A stretch of 64,000 bases of DNA from Rhizobium sp. Root708. Its GTDB lineage: Bacteria; Pseudomonadota; Alphaproteobacteria; Rhizobiales; Rhizobiaceae. Made by a program: the position numbers and the translations under genes. Position 1 is the stretch's first letter; every line of letters begins with the position of its first letter. This document shows positions 10,199 through 18,964 of this stretch, in pieces. The stretch spans positions 310,767 to 374,766 of the forward strand of contig NZ_LMHV01000023.1 in the NCBI RefSeq assembly GCF_001429725.1, given 5' to 3'. The notes below the pieces were generated by a model, which was given only the letters and a program-made list of their open reading frames with translations, ran no database searches and was not told the origin of the DNA.

Positions 10199-11701
10199 CT
10201 AGTTTCCCCCGAGCATGGTCCGGATTGCGTGGACAAGGTCCGCACGCGTTCCGTCGGACTTGATGGGGAGCGGTGACCCAGAAACATTCTGCGAGCCATG
10301 ATGTTCTACGCGCCGCGCCAAATCCTCGACCAATCCGGCTCTGCCAGTAACGAGGTTGTCGAAGGTCGCCTTTTCAATCTCATAGAGTGTAGCGGGTGTA
10401 AGTGTTAAAGCTTGATGGCTCTCGGGTTGGCCTGCAAGCACGCCTCGGGCTCCCAGCATGTCGCCCGGCGCAAGTCTCGCTACGATTTCGCCTTGGTCGC
10501 GTAACAGCACGACGCCTTCGCCGATAAGGAGAATCCTACCAGACACCGAGCCCTTTGCCAGCAACTCCTCCCCCGCCGCGATCTTCTTCTCGACGGCGCC
10601 GGCAGACAGCTGCTCCCGTTCGCCCTCGGACAAATCCGAGAACAGCGCGATCGATCTAAGCAATGCCAGTGCGGAAGTCTTTGGGACAGCGATCTCGCTA
10701 TCTTGAAAAACTTGTGTGCCCAGGGGTCGCGCGAAGACAAGGCCGTTCGCGTTGCAGTGCCTGTAAACAAGGTCGATCACGTCGTTTCGAGCGGAACTTC
10801 GCTGTCCGGGGTTCATGACCCTGAAGTAGAGTTGAACATCGATTGCGGATGCATCGATCCCGATCAGGGACACGCTCGATGGGGGCTCCTGGACGATACT
10901 GTTACAGCTGCTGAGCGCTTCCAACATTACCTTCTGAATAAACGCGGGAGCATGTGTCGGGACAATCCGGACAGCGAGAACGATCTGATGTGTTTCATCG
11001 GGCTTGCTAACGTTCGTCAATCCCTGTTTGGCAAGCACGCTGTTCGGCATCACGACAAGATTGTGGGCGCTCGTGAGGAGGTAGGTCGAACGCCAATTGC
11101 TGGCGACCACACGGCCCTCGGTGGCGTCTGGAAGCAATATCCAATCTCCAATCGTGTAAGGTCTCCCAAGCGTGAGGGCGATGCCGGAGAAGACGTCGCC
11201 AAGGGTGTTCTGCAGAGCAAGGCCGAGAATGATGGCGAAAACCCCAGACGTCGCCAAAAGGGTTCCGATCGGAACCCCGAAAACGAAGGCCATAACGGAC
11301 AGCAACACGCCCAGGTAAACGATCGCGACAAGGAGGTCCTGTATCAGGCGGGCTTCCCGTGGCCTGCCGTCAAGCACGATGTAAATCCGAACAAAACCGA
11401 TGGTCGCCCAACAGAGGTGTGTCCACCAGAGTATTTTGGCGAGGACCGTGAGAGAGCCACTGCTGTCAAGATGCGGTGCATCAAACCGAAAGGGCACGAT
11501 CCGCGCGAATACGAGTGTCACGGTCATCGCGAGGAAAAATACGATCTGGGTTACCAGGCGTTCATTCGGCCTGGAGCGTCCCTGCAGATGCCAGACGACA
11601 ATACCGGCGACGCCGAGCAGGTTGATCAAAACAGTGAGCAAGAACGTATCTTGAGGCATTGAGACCCGCGTTCGCGACGGGCCACATAACCTCGTGCCCA
11701 T
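10199..11701 (-). CDS. MscS-like channel fused to a cyclic-nucleotide-binding domain
   Basis: A 500-residue inner membrane protein. Four or five hydrophobic helices precede the MscS pore and beta domain (GVFAIILGLALQNTLGDVFSG, GRPYTIGDWI, VVMPNSVL). A cNMP-binding domain occupies about residues 365-480 (LFSDLSEGEREQLS, then LLIGEGVVLLRDQGEIVARLAPGDMLG). MscS proteins open under membrane tension; the fused domain suggests gating by cAMP or cGMP, as in bacterial CNG-type MscS relatives. The start may instead be the ATG at 11659, since the first 14 residues are not hydrophobic. A class III adenylate cyclase lies about 6 kb away. Confidence 0.9.
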   Translation of the reverse strand: MGTRLCGPSRTRVSMPQDTFLLTVLINLLGVAGIVVWHLQGRSRPNERLVTQIVFFLAMTVTLVFARIVPFRFDAPHLDSSGSLTVLAKILWWTHLCWATIGFVRIYIVLDGRPREARLIQDLLVAIVYLGVLLSVMAFVFGVPIGTLLATSGVFAIILGLALQNTLGDVFSGIALTLGRPYTIGDWILLPDATEGRVVASNWRSTYLLTSAHNLVVMPNSVLAKQGLTNVSKPDETHQIVLAVRIVPTHAPAFIQKVMLEALSSCNSIVQEPPSSVSLIGIDASAIDVQLYFRVMNPGQRSSARNDVIDLVYRHCNANGLVFARPLGTQVFQDSEIAVPKTSALALLRSIALFSDLSEGEREQLSAGAVEKKIAAGEELLAKGSVSGRILLIGEGVVLLRDQGEIVARLAPGDMLGARGVLAGQPESHQALTLTPATLYEIEKATFDNLVTGRAGLVEDLARRVEHHGSQNVSGSPLPIKSDGTRADLVHAIRTMLGGN

Positions 11702-11756
11702 CGCCCTTCAGAGGATTTTTGCCATCAATCCTATCTCCTGGAGGGCTGCCCCGATA

Positions 11757-12377
11757 TTAAACCAATTGGTAGGGGCTCTGGTCGAATATATCGATCCATC
11801 CCGGCTGCGCCTTCACCCGCGCGAGCCATGCGGAAATGGCTGGAAACCGCTCCATTTGGTATTGGCCCTGGTGTGCCAGCGAAACATAGGCGAAGACCGC
11901 CAGGTCGGCGACGGTGTAGCGATCACCCGCCAGCCACTCGTGGCCAACGAGCCAACGCTCCAGTTTTTCGAGCCCCAGATAGCCGTCTGCATGCAGCCGC
12001 TCGATCTGCTGGGACATTTTGTCGGCCAAGCCACGAATATGATAGACTCTGGCCATGGCGAGATAGCGCTGAAGATCGCCTTGCTCGAAGAACATCCAGC
12101 CGATGACTTGAGATCGAAGGTACGGATCGTCGTACAGATATTCTGTACCGTCGCTTAGATACAAAAGGATGGCGGACGACTCCACCACCGTTCGGCCGTC
12201 TTCGAGTTCCAAGACTGGGACGCGGCTGAAACGGCTCAGTGCGAAGAAGGCGTCGGTCTTGGTCTCGCCAGATTCTAGGTTGAGCGTGCGTCTCTCGAAA
12301 GGGAGCCCCAGTTGGTTGAGCAGGATTCTTATCTTCCATGAGTTGCCGGAGTAACGGCTGTCATAGAGCCTAAGCAT
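11757..12377 (-). CDS. Glutathione S-transferase family protein
   Basis: A 206-residue GST. The N-terminal thioredoxin-like domain has the candidate catalytic Ser/Tyr region DSRYSGNSWKIR, cis-Pro in SRVPVLEL and the glutathione contact VVESSAILLYL. The C-terminal helical domain includes LAGDRYTVADLAVFAY, the conserved N-capping box. These enzymes conjugate glutathione to electrophiles or reduce peroxides. It begins a minus-strand run that continues into the channel gene 55 bases downstream; no specific substrate can be named. Confidence 0.9.
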   Translation of the reverse strand: MLRLYDSRYSGNSWKIRILLNQLGLPFERRTLNLESGETKTDAFFALSRFSRVPVLELEDGRTVVESSAILLYLSDGTEYLYDDPYLRSQVIGWMFFEQGDLQRYLAMARVYHIRGLADKMSQQIERLHADGYLGLEKLERWLVGHEWLAGDRYTVADLAVFAYVSLAHQGQYQMERFPAISAWLARVKAQPGWIDIFDQSPYQLV

Positions 12378-12477
12378 CGCGTGCGTCCCCTCGCCTCTCT
12401 GATCGAACGAGTCGCAGCTTAGCCTCTAACCCACGGGCCTGGCTATCAAATTTGAGATTGCATTTTACGTTCCCGGT

Positions 12478-12906
12478 TCAACCGATGATGTATGAGCGAA
12501 TGTAATTCGACTCGTATTCGATTGCCCTGATGTGATGCTTCACGGCGTCACCAATCGAGACAATGCCCACCAAATGGCCTTCTTGCTCCACAGGGAGATG
12601 TCGCGCCCTGTGCTTGTTCATGACATCCATCAGCCCGTTGATGCTCGTCGCTCGGGTGCAGGAAACCACGTTCCTCCACATGACTTCCGAAAGTTCCATA
12701 TCCATGCAAGCAGTTCCATGCTGAGCGATCGCCGCAACGACATCCCGTTCGGTGAAAATGCCTTCGATGCGGCTCTCGCGATCAACGATGATTATCGCGC
12801 CGATGTGGTTCGAATAAAGCAAACGACACGCATCTTTCACGGTATCGGTGCTTGAAGCGGTGACGACATCGCATCCCTTTTCCATCAAAATCGCATGTAC
12901 AGACAT
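12478..12906 (-). CDS. Tandem CBS-domain protein
   Basis: A 142-residue protein made almost entirely of two CBS motifs (about residues 10-65 and 75-130; NHIGAIIIVDRESRIEGIFTERDV and RHLPVEQEGHLVGIVSIGDAVK). A Bateman pair of this kind binds adenosine nucleotides and acts as an energy or redox sensor. The ATG at 12906 has GGGAGGAGG upstream. It stands alone, so the partner protein is unknown. Confidence 0.9.
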   Translation of the reverse strand: MSVHAILMEKGCDVVTASSTDTVKDACRLLYSNHIGAIIIVDRESRIEGIFTERDVVAAIAQHGTACMDMELSEVMWRNVVSCTRATSINGLMDVMNKHRARHLPVEQEGHLVGIVSIGDAVKHHIRAIEYESNYIRSYIIG

Positions 12907-13080
12907 ATTGCCCTCCTCCCATTCATCGGTGTTTCACTGCAAAACCCGTCGCGCCTCGGAACTGCTTCGACCTCGTCCCCATCTTTGCTTTTTATCGTTT
13001 CTTCGCGTTTTGAATGGCGCGATTTGCCGAACCGTAGAGCCACAATCGCTTGGCCAGAAGTCGGCGCAGCGAAAACGGAG

Positions 13081-13098
13081 CGTCCAAAATCATGGACG
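13081..13098. promoter_or_regulatory. Inverted repeat, candidate operator 1 of the quinone reductase gene
   Basis: CGTCCAAAATCATGGACG: near-perfect inverted repeat about 180 bases upstream of the ATG at 13280. It matches the second repeat 83 bases on (centre to centre), close to eight helical turns. Confidence 0.5.
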
Positions 13099-13163
13099 CT
13101 GGCGGCCGGATTCGCCCGCTGCGGGCGGGGAACTTTCTATGAAGCGGAGATCCCAAATATCAT

Positions 13164-13181
13164 CGTCCAAATTTTTGGACG
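13164..13181. promoter_or_regulatory. Inverted repeat, candidate operator 2 of the quinone reductase gene
   Basis: CGTCCAAATTTTTGGACG: perfect 8-base arms around a 2-base centre, about 100 bases upstream of the ATG at 13280. The same half-site, TTGGACG, recurs upstream of the SDR gene at 32877 in another arrangement. Confidence 0.55.
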
Positions 13182-13279
13182 CACAGTCCGGCATTTGACG
13201 GCTTCTTCCGGCCGTTAGGGTTCGCCATTTTCCGCGCAACGCTGTGGCACGGGCCAACAGCAGCAAGCCGGAGGCAGAT

Positions 13280-13909
13280 ATGTCGAAACCCAAGGTGCTG
13301 ATCGCATTCTATTCGCGGAACAGCTCTACCGAAATTCTAGCAAACGCAATTGCACAGGGAGCGATCGAAGAGGGCGCCGAAGTCCGCGTCCGCCGCACTC
13401 GCGAACTCGTCAGCGACGAAGTGATGTCGCAAGTGCCGGGCTGGAGCGACAATGCCAAGGCTATGAATAGCAAGTACGAAGCGCCGAGTGAAGCAGACGC
13501 CGAGTGGGCCGATGCCATCGTATTCGGAACACCAACCCGCTTTGGCTCTATCTCGTCCGAACTGAAGGCCTATATCGACGGCCTCGGCGGCCTCTGGTTC
13601 CAGGGCAAGCTCAATGGAAAGGTTGGTTCGGTTTTCGGCTCGACCTCTTCCCTCCATGGTGGCAACGAGTCCACCCTTCTCTCTATCTATACTCCGATGG
13701 CCCACCTCGGGCTCATCATCGTCCCGCTCGGCTATTCGGATCCAGCCATGTTCAAGGCCGGCACTCCCTACGGCGCAACACACGTTTCCGCCCGCGACAG
13801 CCTGAAGCCCGATGATGACCATCTGGCTGTAGCGCGGTTTCAAGGTCGCCGCGTCACCGCGGTGGCTCGTGGTTTGATCCACGCGAAAGTTCCCGCCGCT
13901 GCTGCCTGA
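13280..13909 (+). CDS. wrbA: WrbA-like NAD(P)H:quinone oxidoreductase
   Basis: A 209-residue flavodoxin-fold protein. FMN-binding segments are FYSRNSSTEILANAI near the N-terminus, GTPTRFGSISSELKAYID, and STSSLHGGNESTLLS; this pattern is typical of WrbA/NQO type IV enzymes, which reduce quinones by two electrons and limit redox cycling. I chose the ATG at 13280 because GGAGGC lies 6-11 bases before it; an upstream in-frame start at 13244 lacks this. Two palindromes upstream suggest control by a redox- or quinone-sensing repressor. A strong hairpin follows the stop. Confidence 0.88.
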   Translation: MSKPKVLIAFYSRNSSTEILANAIAQGAIEEGAEVRVRRTRELVSDEVMSQVPGWSDNAKAMNSKYEAPSEADAEWADAIVFGTPTRFGSISSELKAYIDGLGGLWFQGKLNGKVGSVFGSTSSLHGGNESTLLSIYTPMAHLGLIIVPLGYSDPAMFKAGTPYGATHVSARDSLKPDDDHLAVARFQGRRVTAVARGLIHAKVPAAAA

Positions 13910-13913
13910 CAAC

Positions 13914-13946
13914 GGGGCTGGCGGTGTGTCGTCGACACGCCGCCCC
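13914..13946 (+). terminator. Hairpin after the quinone reductase gene
   Basis: A GC-rich inverted repeat begins 5 bases after the stop codon. Its core is GTGTCG-T-CGACAC, extended by GGGG and GGCGG pairing with CCGCC and CCCC. There is no U tract, so termination is inferred from position and stem strength. Confidence 0.5.
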
Positions 13947-14032
13947 TCAACACCGCCGAACGGCGTCCACGGAACCAACGGAGCAATCCGAGTAAGAGCG
14001 AGTAGCTACCAGCGGATTGTTGAACAAGTGCT

Positions 14033-16105
14033 ATGGCCGATCAGATCAACATGGATGTCGATTGCACAAGGCGTGTCATGGACAAGCTGACCGCCGAAAT
14101 CACCGACGGGTCAAGCGAAAGCATTGTTGTCTATGACGCGGACGGTCGCATCGTTCATTGGAACGAGGCGTCGCACCTGCTATACGGCATCGTGAATTTA
14201 GAGGCGGTCGGAAAGACCGCGGCAGAGCTATTTCGGACATCAGGCGATGGACCGACACGCGACGAGATAGTGCTAAGGCGCTCATGGCAGGGTATTGTGC
14301 AGCGACGTATGGCGGATGGGGTGCCTGTGCTCGTCGAAATTCGAGTAAGGGCCCATCGACGCGATGACACCGCCAAGGACCTGTTCATCGAGTTCGCCCG
14401 CCGGGCAGATCCGCGCATAGTCGAGGGCCATTCGGTCGGCATCCAAAGAGACTGGGTAGCCGTTTGGAGTATCGATGTATCGGGTGCGACCTCCGCGCTC
14501 CGGAAAATGAACGGCGACACCGAGAGCGGAGCGAGCCATCTATCCTCTACCGATCCTCGTTTGGTAGCCGACCATCTCAAAATCAAAGACCTTAACCTCA
14601 CTGCCGCCAAGCTGTTCGCAAACGAGGGCTCCCCGATCGCGGTCATCGGCAAGAGTGCGTACCGCTGCTGGCCGAAGAACCACAGGGATGCCCTGCTCGA
14701 AATGACGCTGGCGGTACTGCCGATAGCGGAACGCGACACCGCGATACTTAGAAGGATCGTCGGACCCGACACACTTACCGTCTGGCAGGCCGACGCAGAT
14801 CATCCATCTCTCCTTTCAGTCAGCGTGACAGGCTCGTGGAGCGATCCGGAAACCTACTGGGAAATCGCCGCGAGCGAGCAACGCTACCGCAACCTCATCG
14901 ACAACATTCCTCTCCCCGTGTGGCAGGTAGATGCTCGTGTCATGAGTGGCGTCATCGAGAGGCTCAAGGCATCCGGCGTCGATAACATCGAAGACTACCT
15001 TGCAACGCAACCCGACATGGTTCGCTTTGCCAGCGAGGCGGTTGTGGTCACCGAGGTAAACGACAGTGCAATGCGTCTCTTTCGAGGACAACGAAGAGAA
15101 GACTGCCTGCGGGACGTATCATATCTTTTCGCCGGCACACCTGCTGCAGCGGCTCGCGTGGTGATTGCCCACTTCGGTGGTGAAAGGAACTACAGCGAAG
15201 AAATGAAAATCCTCACGTTCGACGGCGAGTTGCTCGACGTTCTGTTCTATGTCACGTTTCCCCAATATCCCGAGAAGTTGGACAAGACGCTGATCATGAT
15301 GATCGACGTCACGGAGCAGCGTCGGATCGAACGACAACTGAGGAAGATAGAAGCCGACTTCGCTCACGCCGCCCGCATTTCAGCTCTTGGCGAATTGGTG
15401 ACATCGATAGCCCACGAGGTGCGCCAGCCGCTGTCCGTGATCGTTACCGATGCCGATACAGGAATCCGGTGGCTGGCCCGAGACGAACCAAACTTGCCGA
15501 AGGTCAAGACCATCATGGCGCGGATCATGGAGAACGCGCATCGGGCTAACGAGGTGATCCGGCGAATAAAGGATATGGCCGTAAAATCCGATCCCGTCCG
15601 CGACCTAGTCGATCTGAACGACATTGTCCGAGAATCCGTTCTTTTCGTGAGATCGGAAAGCCAAGCGCATGACATAGCCATTAGCTCACGGCTTGCAGGC
15701 GGCCTGCGGCGAGTCTTGGGCGACCGCGTCCAGGTCCAACAGGTGATCGTTAACCTTCTGATCAATGGGATACAGGCGATAGTGGCGACCAACCCGGGTA
15801 TTCGCGAGATCTCGGTCGAGACAGCCCCCACGGCGGACACGGTATCGCTCGTGGTCAGGGATTCCGGTGGAGGGATTCAACCTGACGACATCGACAAGAT
15901 CTTCGACGGTTTCTTCTCGCGGAAACCGGACGGGATGGGAATGGGGCTCGCCATTTGCCGGTCGATCATTGCCGATCACGGCGGAACGATAACGGTTGCC
16001 AACGAGGGAGTGCGAGGTGCCGTGTTTACCGTTGCGTTACCGGTCGCCGACACCTCGCAAGAGGTTGCAATTGAAACATTTCCTCGTTTAATTGCAGATA
16101 GATAG
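14033..16105 (+). CDS. PAS-domain sensor histidine kinase, soluble
   Basis: A 690-residue kinase with no membrane segment. An N-terminal PAS domain spans about residues 25-130 (SIVVYDADGRIVHWNEAS) and a second diverged PAS about 280-425. HisKA has H461 in SIAHEVRQP. The HATPase has NLLINGIQA, DSGGGI and GMGMGLAICRSI. It is followed within 100 bases by a FixJ-type regulator and then a lone receiver, so the three probably form one cytoplasmic two-component system. One copy of the CAAAC-N4-GTTTG-type repeat begins one base after its stop codon. Confidence 0.92.
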   Translation: MADQINMDVDCTRRVMDKLTAEITDGSSESIVVYDADGRIVHWNEASHLLYGIVNLEAVGKTAAELFRTSGDGPTRDEIVLRRSWQGIVQRRMADGVPVLVEIRVRAHRRDDTAKDLFIEFARRADPRIVEGHSVGIQRDWVAVWSIDVSGATSALRKMNGDTESGASHLSSTDPRLVADHLKIKDLNLTAAKLFANEGSPIAVIGKSAYRCWPKNHRDALLEMTLAVLPIAERDTAILRRIVGPDTLTVWQADADHPSLLSVSVTGSWSDPETYWEIAASEQRYRNLIDNIPLPVWQVDARVMSGVIERLKASGVDNIEDYLATQPDMVRFASEAVVVTEVNDSAMRLFRGQRREDCLRDVSYLFAGTPAAAARVVIAHFGGERNYSEEMKILTFDGELLDVLFYVTFPQYPEKLDKTLIMMIDVTEQRRIERQLRKIEADFAHAARISALGELVTSIAHEVRQPLSVIVTDADTGIRWLARDEPNLPKVKTIMARIMENAHRANEVIRRIKDMAVKSDPVRDLVDLNDIVRESVLFVRSESQAHDIAISSRLAGGLRRVLGDRVQVQQVIVNLLINGIQAIVATNPGIREISVETAPTADTVSLVVRDSGGGIQPDDIDKIFDGFFSRKPDGMGMGLAICRSIIADHGGTITVANEGVRGAVFTVALPVADTSQEVAIETFPRLIADR

Positions 16106-16119
16106 CAAACTTTGGTTTA
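16106..16119. promoter_or_regulatory. CAAAC-N4-GTTTG-type palindrome upstream of FixJ-type regulator
   Basis: CAAAC-tttg-GTTTA: nine of ten positions match the motif shared by eight intergenic sites in this window. It sits between the kinase stop and the regulator gene, so autoregulation of the regulator is plausible. Confidence 0.55.
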
Positions 16120-16146
16120 CTTGATTGAGGAGGACAGGATGGTACA

Positions 16147-16830
16147 ATGAATGCTGATCTGATGCCATCAATTCCGGTTGGAGGACCCGTCATGGCAGAG
16201 GTTGCCGAACCCGCCGAGCGCCTAGTGTTGCCCCCTCAGGTCGTCCACATCGTCGAGGACGACGAACAGTTTCGACTGTCGCTGCTCGACCTTTTCCAAG
16301 CACTGGATATCGAGGCGGAAGCGTTCGAGGACGCGGCTTCTTTTTTTGCAAGAGCGTCGACAGCCGCCTCGGGATGCGTGCTCCTCGACGTCCGGTTACC
16401 GAGTGTCAATGGCATTGAATTCCAGGCGAAGCTGACTGGCGACGGTTATGACCTTCCCGTGGTTTTCATGACCGCACACGGCGACGTGGCGACAAGCGTG
16501 ACCGCGATGAAAGCCGGTGCGGTCGACTTCCTTGAAAAGCCGCTTCGAACGAAAGAACTGCTGGATGCCATAAAGTCCGCCTTATATCTGGATGAGAGCA
16601 AGCAGCAAGAGCGAGCCCACCGGATGGAGATGCGAACGCGCGCGGAGGCGCTCACGCCACGCGAAATACAGATCCTCGGTCTCGTGGCGAGCGGATTGAT
16701 GAACAAGCAAATCGCGTTCGAACTCGGCATCAGCGAAATCATGGTCAAGCTTCACCGCGGCAGCGGCATGAGAAAGATGCGCGCGAAATCCCTCGCGGAA
16801 CTCGTCCGCCAGTTTGAACTCATCGGCTAG
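16147..16830 (+). CDS. FixJ-family response regulator with LuxR-type HTH
   Basis: Up to 227 residues: a receiver (VHIVEDDEQF, phospho-Asp in CVLLDVRLPS, Lys in DFLEKPL) and a LuxR/FixJ HTH (LTPREIQILGLVASGLMNKQIAFELGISEIMVKLHR). It is a phosphorylation-activated transcription factor, most likely served by the upstream PAS kinase. The start is uncertain. ATG 16147 lies 13 bases after AGGAGG; ATG 16192 has GGAGG at ideal spacing and would give 212 residues without loss of the receiver. AGGAGG is better placed for a 3-codon leader ORF at 16139 whose stop overlaps the ATG at 16147. Confidence 0.92.
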   Translation: MNADLMPSIPVGGPVMAEVAEPAERLVLPPQVVHIVEDDEQFRLSLLDLFQALDIEAEAFEDAASFFARASTAASGCVLLDVRLPSVNGIEFQAKLTGDGYDLPVVFMTAHGDVATSVTAMKAGAVDFLEKPLRTKELLDAIKSALYLDESKQQERAHRMEMRTRAEALTPREIQILGLVASGLMNKQIAFELGISEIMVKLHRGSGMRKMRAKSLAELVRQFELIG

Positions 16831-16902
16831 GAAAAGTCTTAACCTCCCGACAAACAACACAAGGACAGGCCTGTCACGGCCAACGTCACAATCAGAGGTT
16901 CA

Positions 16903-17274
16903 ATGCGTCCCAAGCCACACCCCACAGTCGCAATCGTTGACGATGATCGGTTCGTACTTGAGTCACTGCACGACTTCTTCGACGCAATGGGCATCGACAG
17001 CAAGACCTATAGCTCCGCGGACGAATTTCTCGCATCCGGTGATGCGACCAAAGTGCATTGCGTGCTCGCCGATCTCAAAATGCCCGGCACCAGCGGTCTC
17101 CAACTATTGGAATCGCTGGTCGAACAGGGCGGGCCACCGGTGTGTATCATGACGTCGTTCGCTGACAGCAGGACCAAGGCGGCGGCGATACGTGGCGGCG
17201 CAGCGGGCTTTCTCGAAAAGCCCATCAACTCCGCCGACCTTCTCGCATTTATCTCCACCAAGAGCAGGTATTAA
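16903..17274 (+). CDS. Single-domain response regulator receiver
   Basis: A 123-residue stand-alone receiver: D13/D14 pocket, phospho-Asp D57 in CVLADLKMPG, Lys in FLEKPI. It follows the FixJ-type regulator by 72 bases in the same direction. With no output domain it probably competes for or relays phosphate within this kinase system. It is similar in layout to the receiver at 3853-4212. Confidence 0.9.
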   Translation: MRPKPHPTVAIVDDDRFVLESLHDFFDAMGIDSKTYSSADEFLASGDATKVHCVLADLKMPGTSGLQLLESLVEQGGPPVCIMTSFADSRTKAAAIRGGAAGFLEKPINSADLLAFISTKSRY

Positions 17275-17687
17275 GCATAGCGGATCTCAGCGCCCAAACG
17301 GACGTATAGTTCATTTCGATTGCCGGAGCGCGTAGTTTCCTGTGCATTGCAACGGGAGTGCAGCATCGTGTTTGGAGAGCGGGGCTTCAGGGGCTTCATC
17401 CGCCTGGCGAAATCGCTATGGAAGGAGGCCGCGCGGAACCGCCTCTCTGCCAACGAACGATCTCTAGTTCCGATCTATATACCCCAAGCATATCCCTCGG
17501 GGTTCCCATTCAACATCACACTTCCGACCGTTTGCCGGACCTCGAAAATCGCGAGAATGAAAGTCCATGAGGATCCTGCACCTAATTTGCAGTCCAAGCG
17601 GGCATGAGAAACCGAACATGCGGCTATACGTGAGCTCTGGTCTCGTTGACCTGGGTCTGGCATTGCCTTCGACGGGAGGAGCGAGAG
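17275..17687. other. 413-base gap without a supported gene
   Basis: Short ORFs here have no recognisable features and poor codon character. Apart from the ribosome site of the cyclase gene (GGGAGGAGCGAG before 17688) I see nothing definite. Confidence 0.5.
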
Positions 17688-18848
17688 ATGAACGCGAAAA
17701 CACCTGATCGGCAGTTAGAGGTCATTGAATGGCTCTCGCTAGGCCTTCGAGACGAAGCCGCGTCCGAAAAGATATTCGTGCATCTCTGCGAGCGCCTTGT
17801 GAAAGCCGGCATCGCGTTAAGCCGTGCGACCTTGCACTTCAGAGTTCATCATCCGCAGTGGCTGGGCACTCGCGTCATCTGGACCAGAGGACACCCCGAC
17901 GCGGATGTTCACACGGTTGCCTATGACGTTGAGGCCACCGACGTTTTCTTGAGAAGTCCGTTTCGCGTGGTGATAGCCACCGGAAACGAGGTCCGTCAGA
18001 AGATTCAAATCCACGGACCTCACATATTTCCCATATACGAAGAGCTACGCCAGCAAGGTCACACCGACTATGCGGCCTGGCCGCTCGACCACACACAAGG
18101 CCGCCGGCATCTGATTACGTTTGCCACGGACAGGCCGACGGGGTTCGACGACGCAGACATCGCCCTGATACGAAGCGTGTTGCCAATTTTCTCACTGATC
18201 ACCGAAATCCGTCTCAAAAACCAGTTGGCGCGAACGCTGCTTCAAACCTATGTCGGACCGCACGCCAGCGAACAAATTTTGGATGGCGCGACGACCCGGG
18301 GAAGCGGGACGACCTTGAGCGCAGCCATTATGATTTGCGATCTGCGGAACTTCACTCTTCTTTCCGGCAGCCAACACCGAGATCAGGTGATCGACATCCT
18401 CAATGAATACTTCGATCTGGTGGCCGATCCGATCGAAAAGCACGGCGGCGAGATCCTGAAGTTCATGGGCGACGGTTTGCTCGCGGTTTTTCCCCTTGAC
18501 GAACCTGGCGCATGTCAGAGGCTGATCGCAGCGTTGACCGCCGCTTACGAGGCTTCGGCGCGGCGCAATTCCGCGAAGTTTCCGGTCCAGTTCGGGACCG
18601 GGGTTCACGTCGGCGAAGTGATGTATGGAAACATCGGTTCCAAGCGAAGATTGGATTTCACTGTCATTGGTCCCGCCGTGAATCTCGCTTCGAGGCTTGA
18701 AACTTTGACGAAGCAGCTAAAAAGACCCGTGTTGATTTCGGGAGACTTCGTGGCTTCCGCCGGATGCGCGGGGCAGACGGATTGCCTCGGAATGCACAGC
18801 GTCAAGGGCTTCGATGAAATGATCGAGGTACACGCCCTCAGGATTTGA
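17688..18848 (+). CDS. Class III adenylate cyclase
   Basis: A 386-residue protein from the ATG at 17688 (GGGAGGAGC upstream). The C-terminal catalytic domain (about 205-375) has both metal-binding Asp residues (D218 in ICDLRNF, D262 in KFMGDG), the purine-selecting Lys K258, Thr T325 where class IIIa enzymes have Asp, and the transition-state pair N332/R336 (VNLASR). The Lys/Thr pair marks class IIIb, some of whose members respond to bicarbonate. The N-terminal ~190 residues carry no membrane segment and resemble the N-terminal region of other rhizobial cyclases. It makes cAMP from ATP in the cytoplasm; the CNB-containing MscS channel in the window is a candidate effector. Confidence 0.93.
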   Translation: MNAKTPDRQLEVIEWLSLGLRDEAASEKIFVHLCERLVKAGIALSRATLHFRVHHPQWLGTRVIWTRGHPDADVHTVAYDVEATDVFLRSPFRVVIATGNEVRQKIQIHGPHIFPIYEELRQQGHTDYAAWPLDHTQGRRHLITFATDRPTGFDDADIALIRSVLPIFSLITEIRLKNQLARTLLQTYVGPHASEQILDGATTRGSGTTLSAAIMICDLRNFTLLSGSQHRDQVIDILNEYFDLVADPIEKHGGEILKFMGDGLLAVFPLDEPGACQRLIAALTAAYEASARRNSAKFPVQFGTGVHVGEVMYGNIGSKRRLDFTVIGPAVNLASRLETLTKQLKRPVLISGDFVASAGCAGQTDCLGMHSVKGFDEMIEVHALRI

Positions 18849-18964
18849 GGATCGGCGTTATCAAATGGGTTGTCTGCTGTGTCGGAGGGCGTTTCGCCTA
18901 ACACCGCGACACTTCGTTGTTCCAAGGAGAGTTGGGCCACTGGTCGGCGCGGTCTTGGATCAAG

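Larger units (their letters stand above)
12907..13279. other. 373-base intergenic region with two palindromes
   Basis: This gap lies between the divergent CBS and quinone reductase genes and should hold both promoters. The only structure I could find is the pair of 18-base inverted repeats listed separately. No credible ORF is present. Confidence 0.6.

Noticed and set aside
10703..11662. A 319-codon plus-strand ORF opposite the MscS-like channel gene
   Set aside because: Highly polar composition and no motif; the minus frame has clear MscS and cNMP domains.
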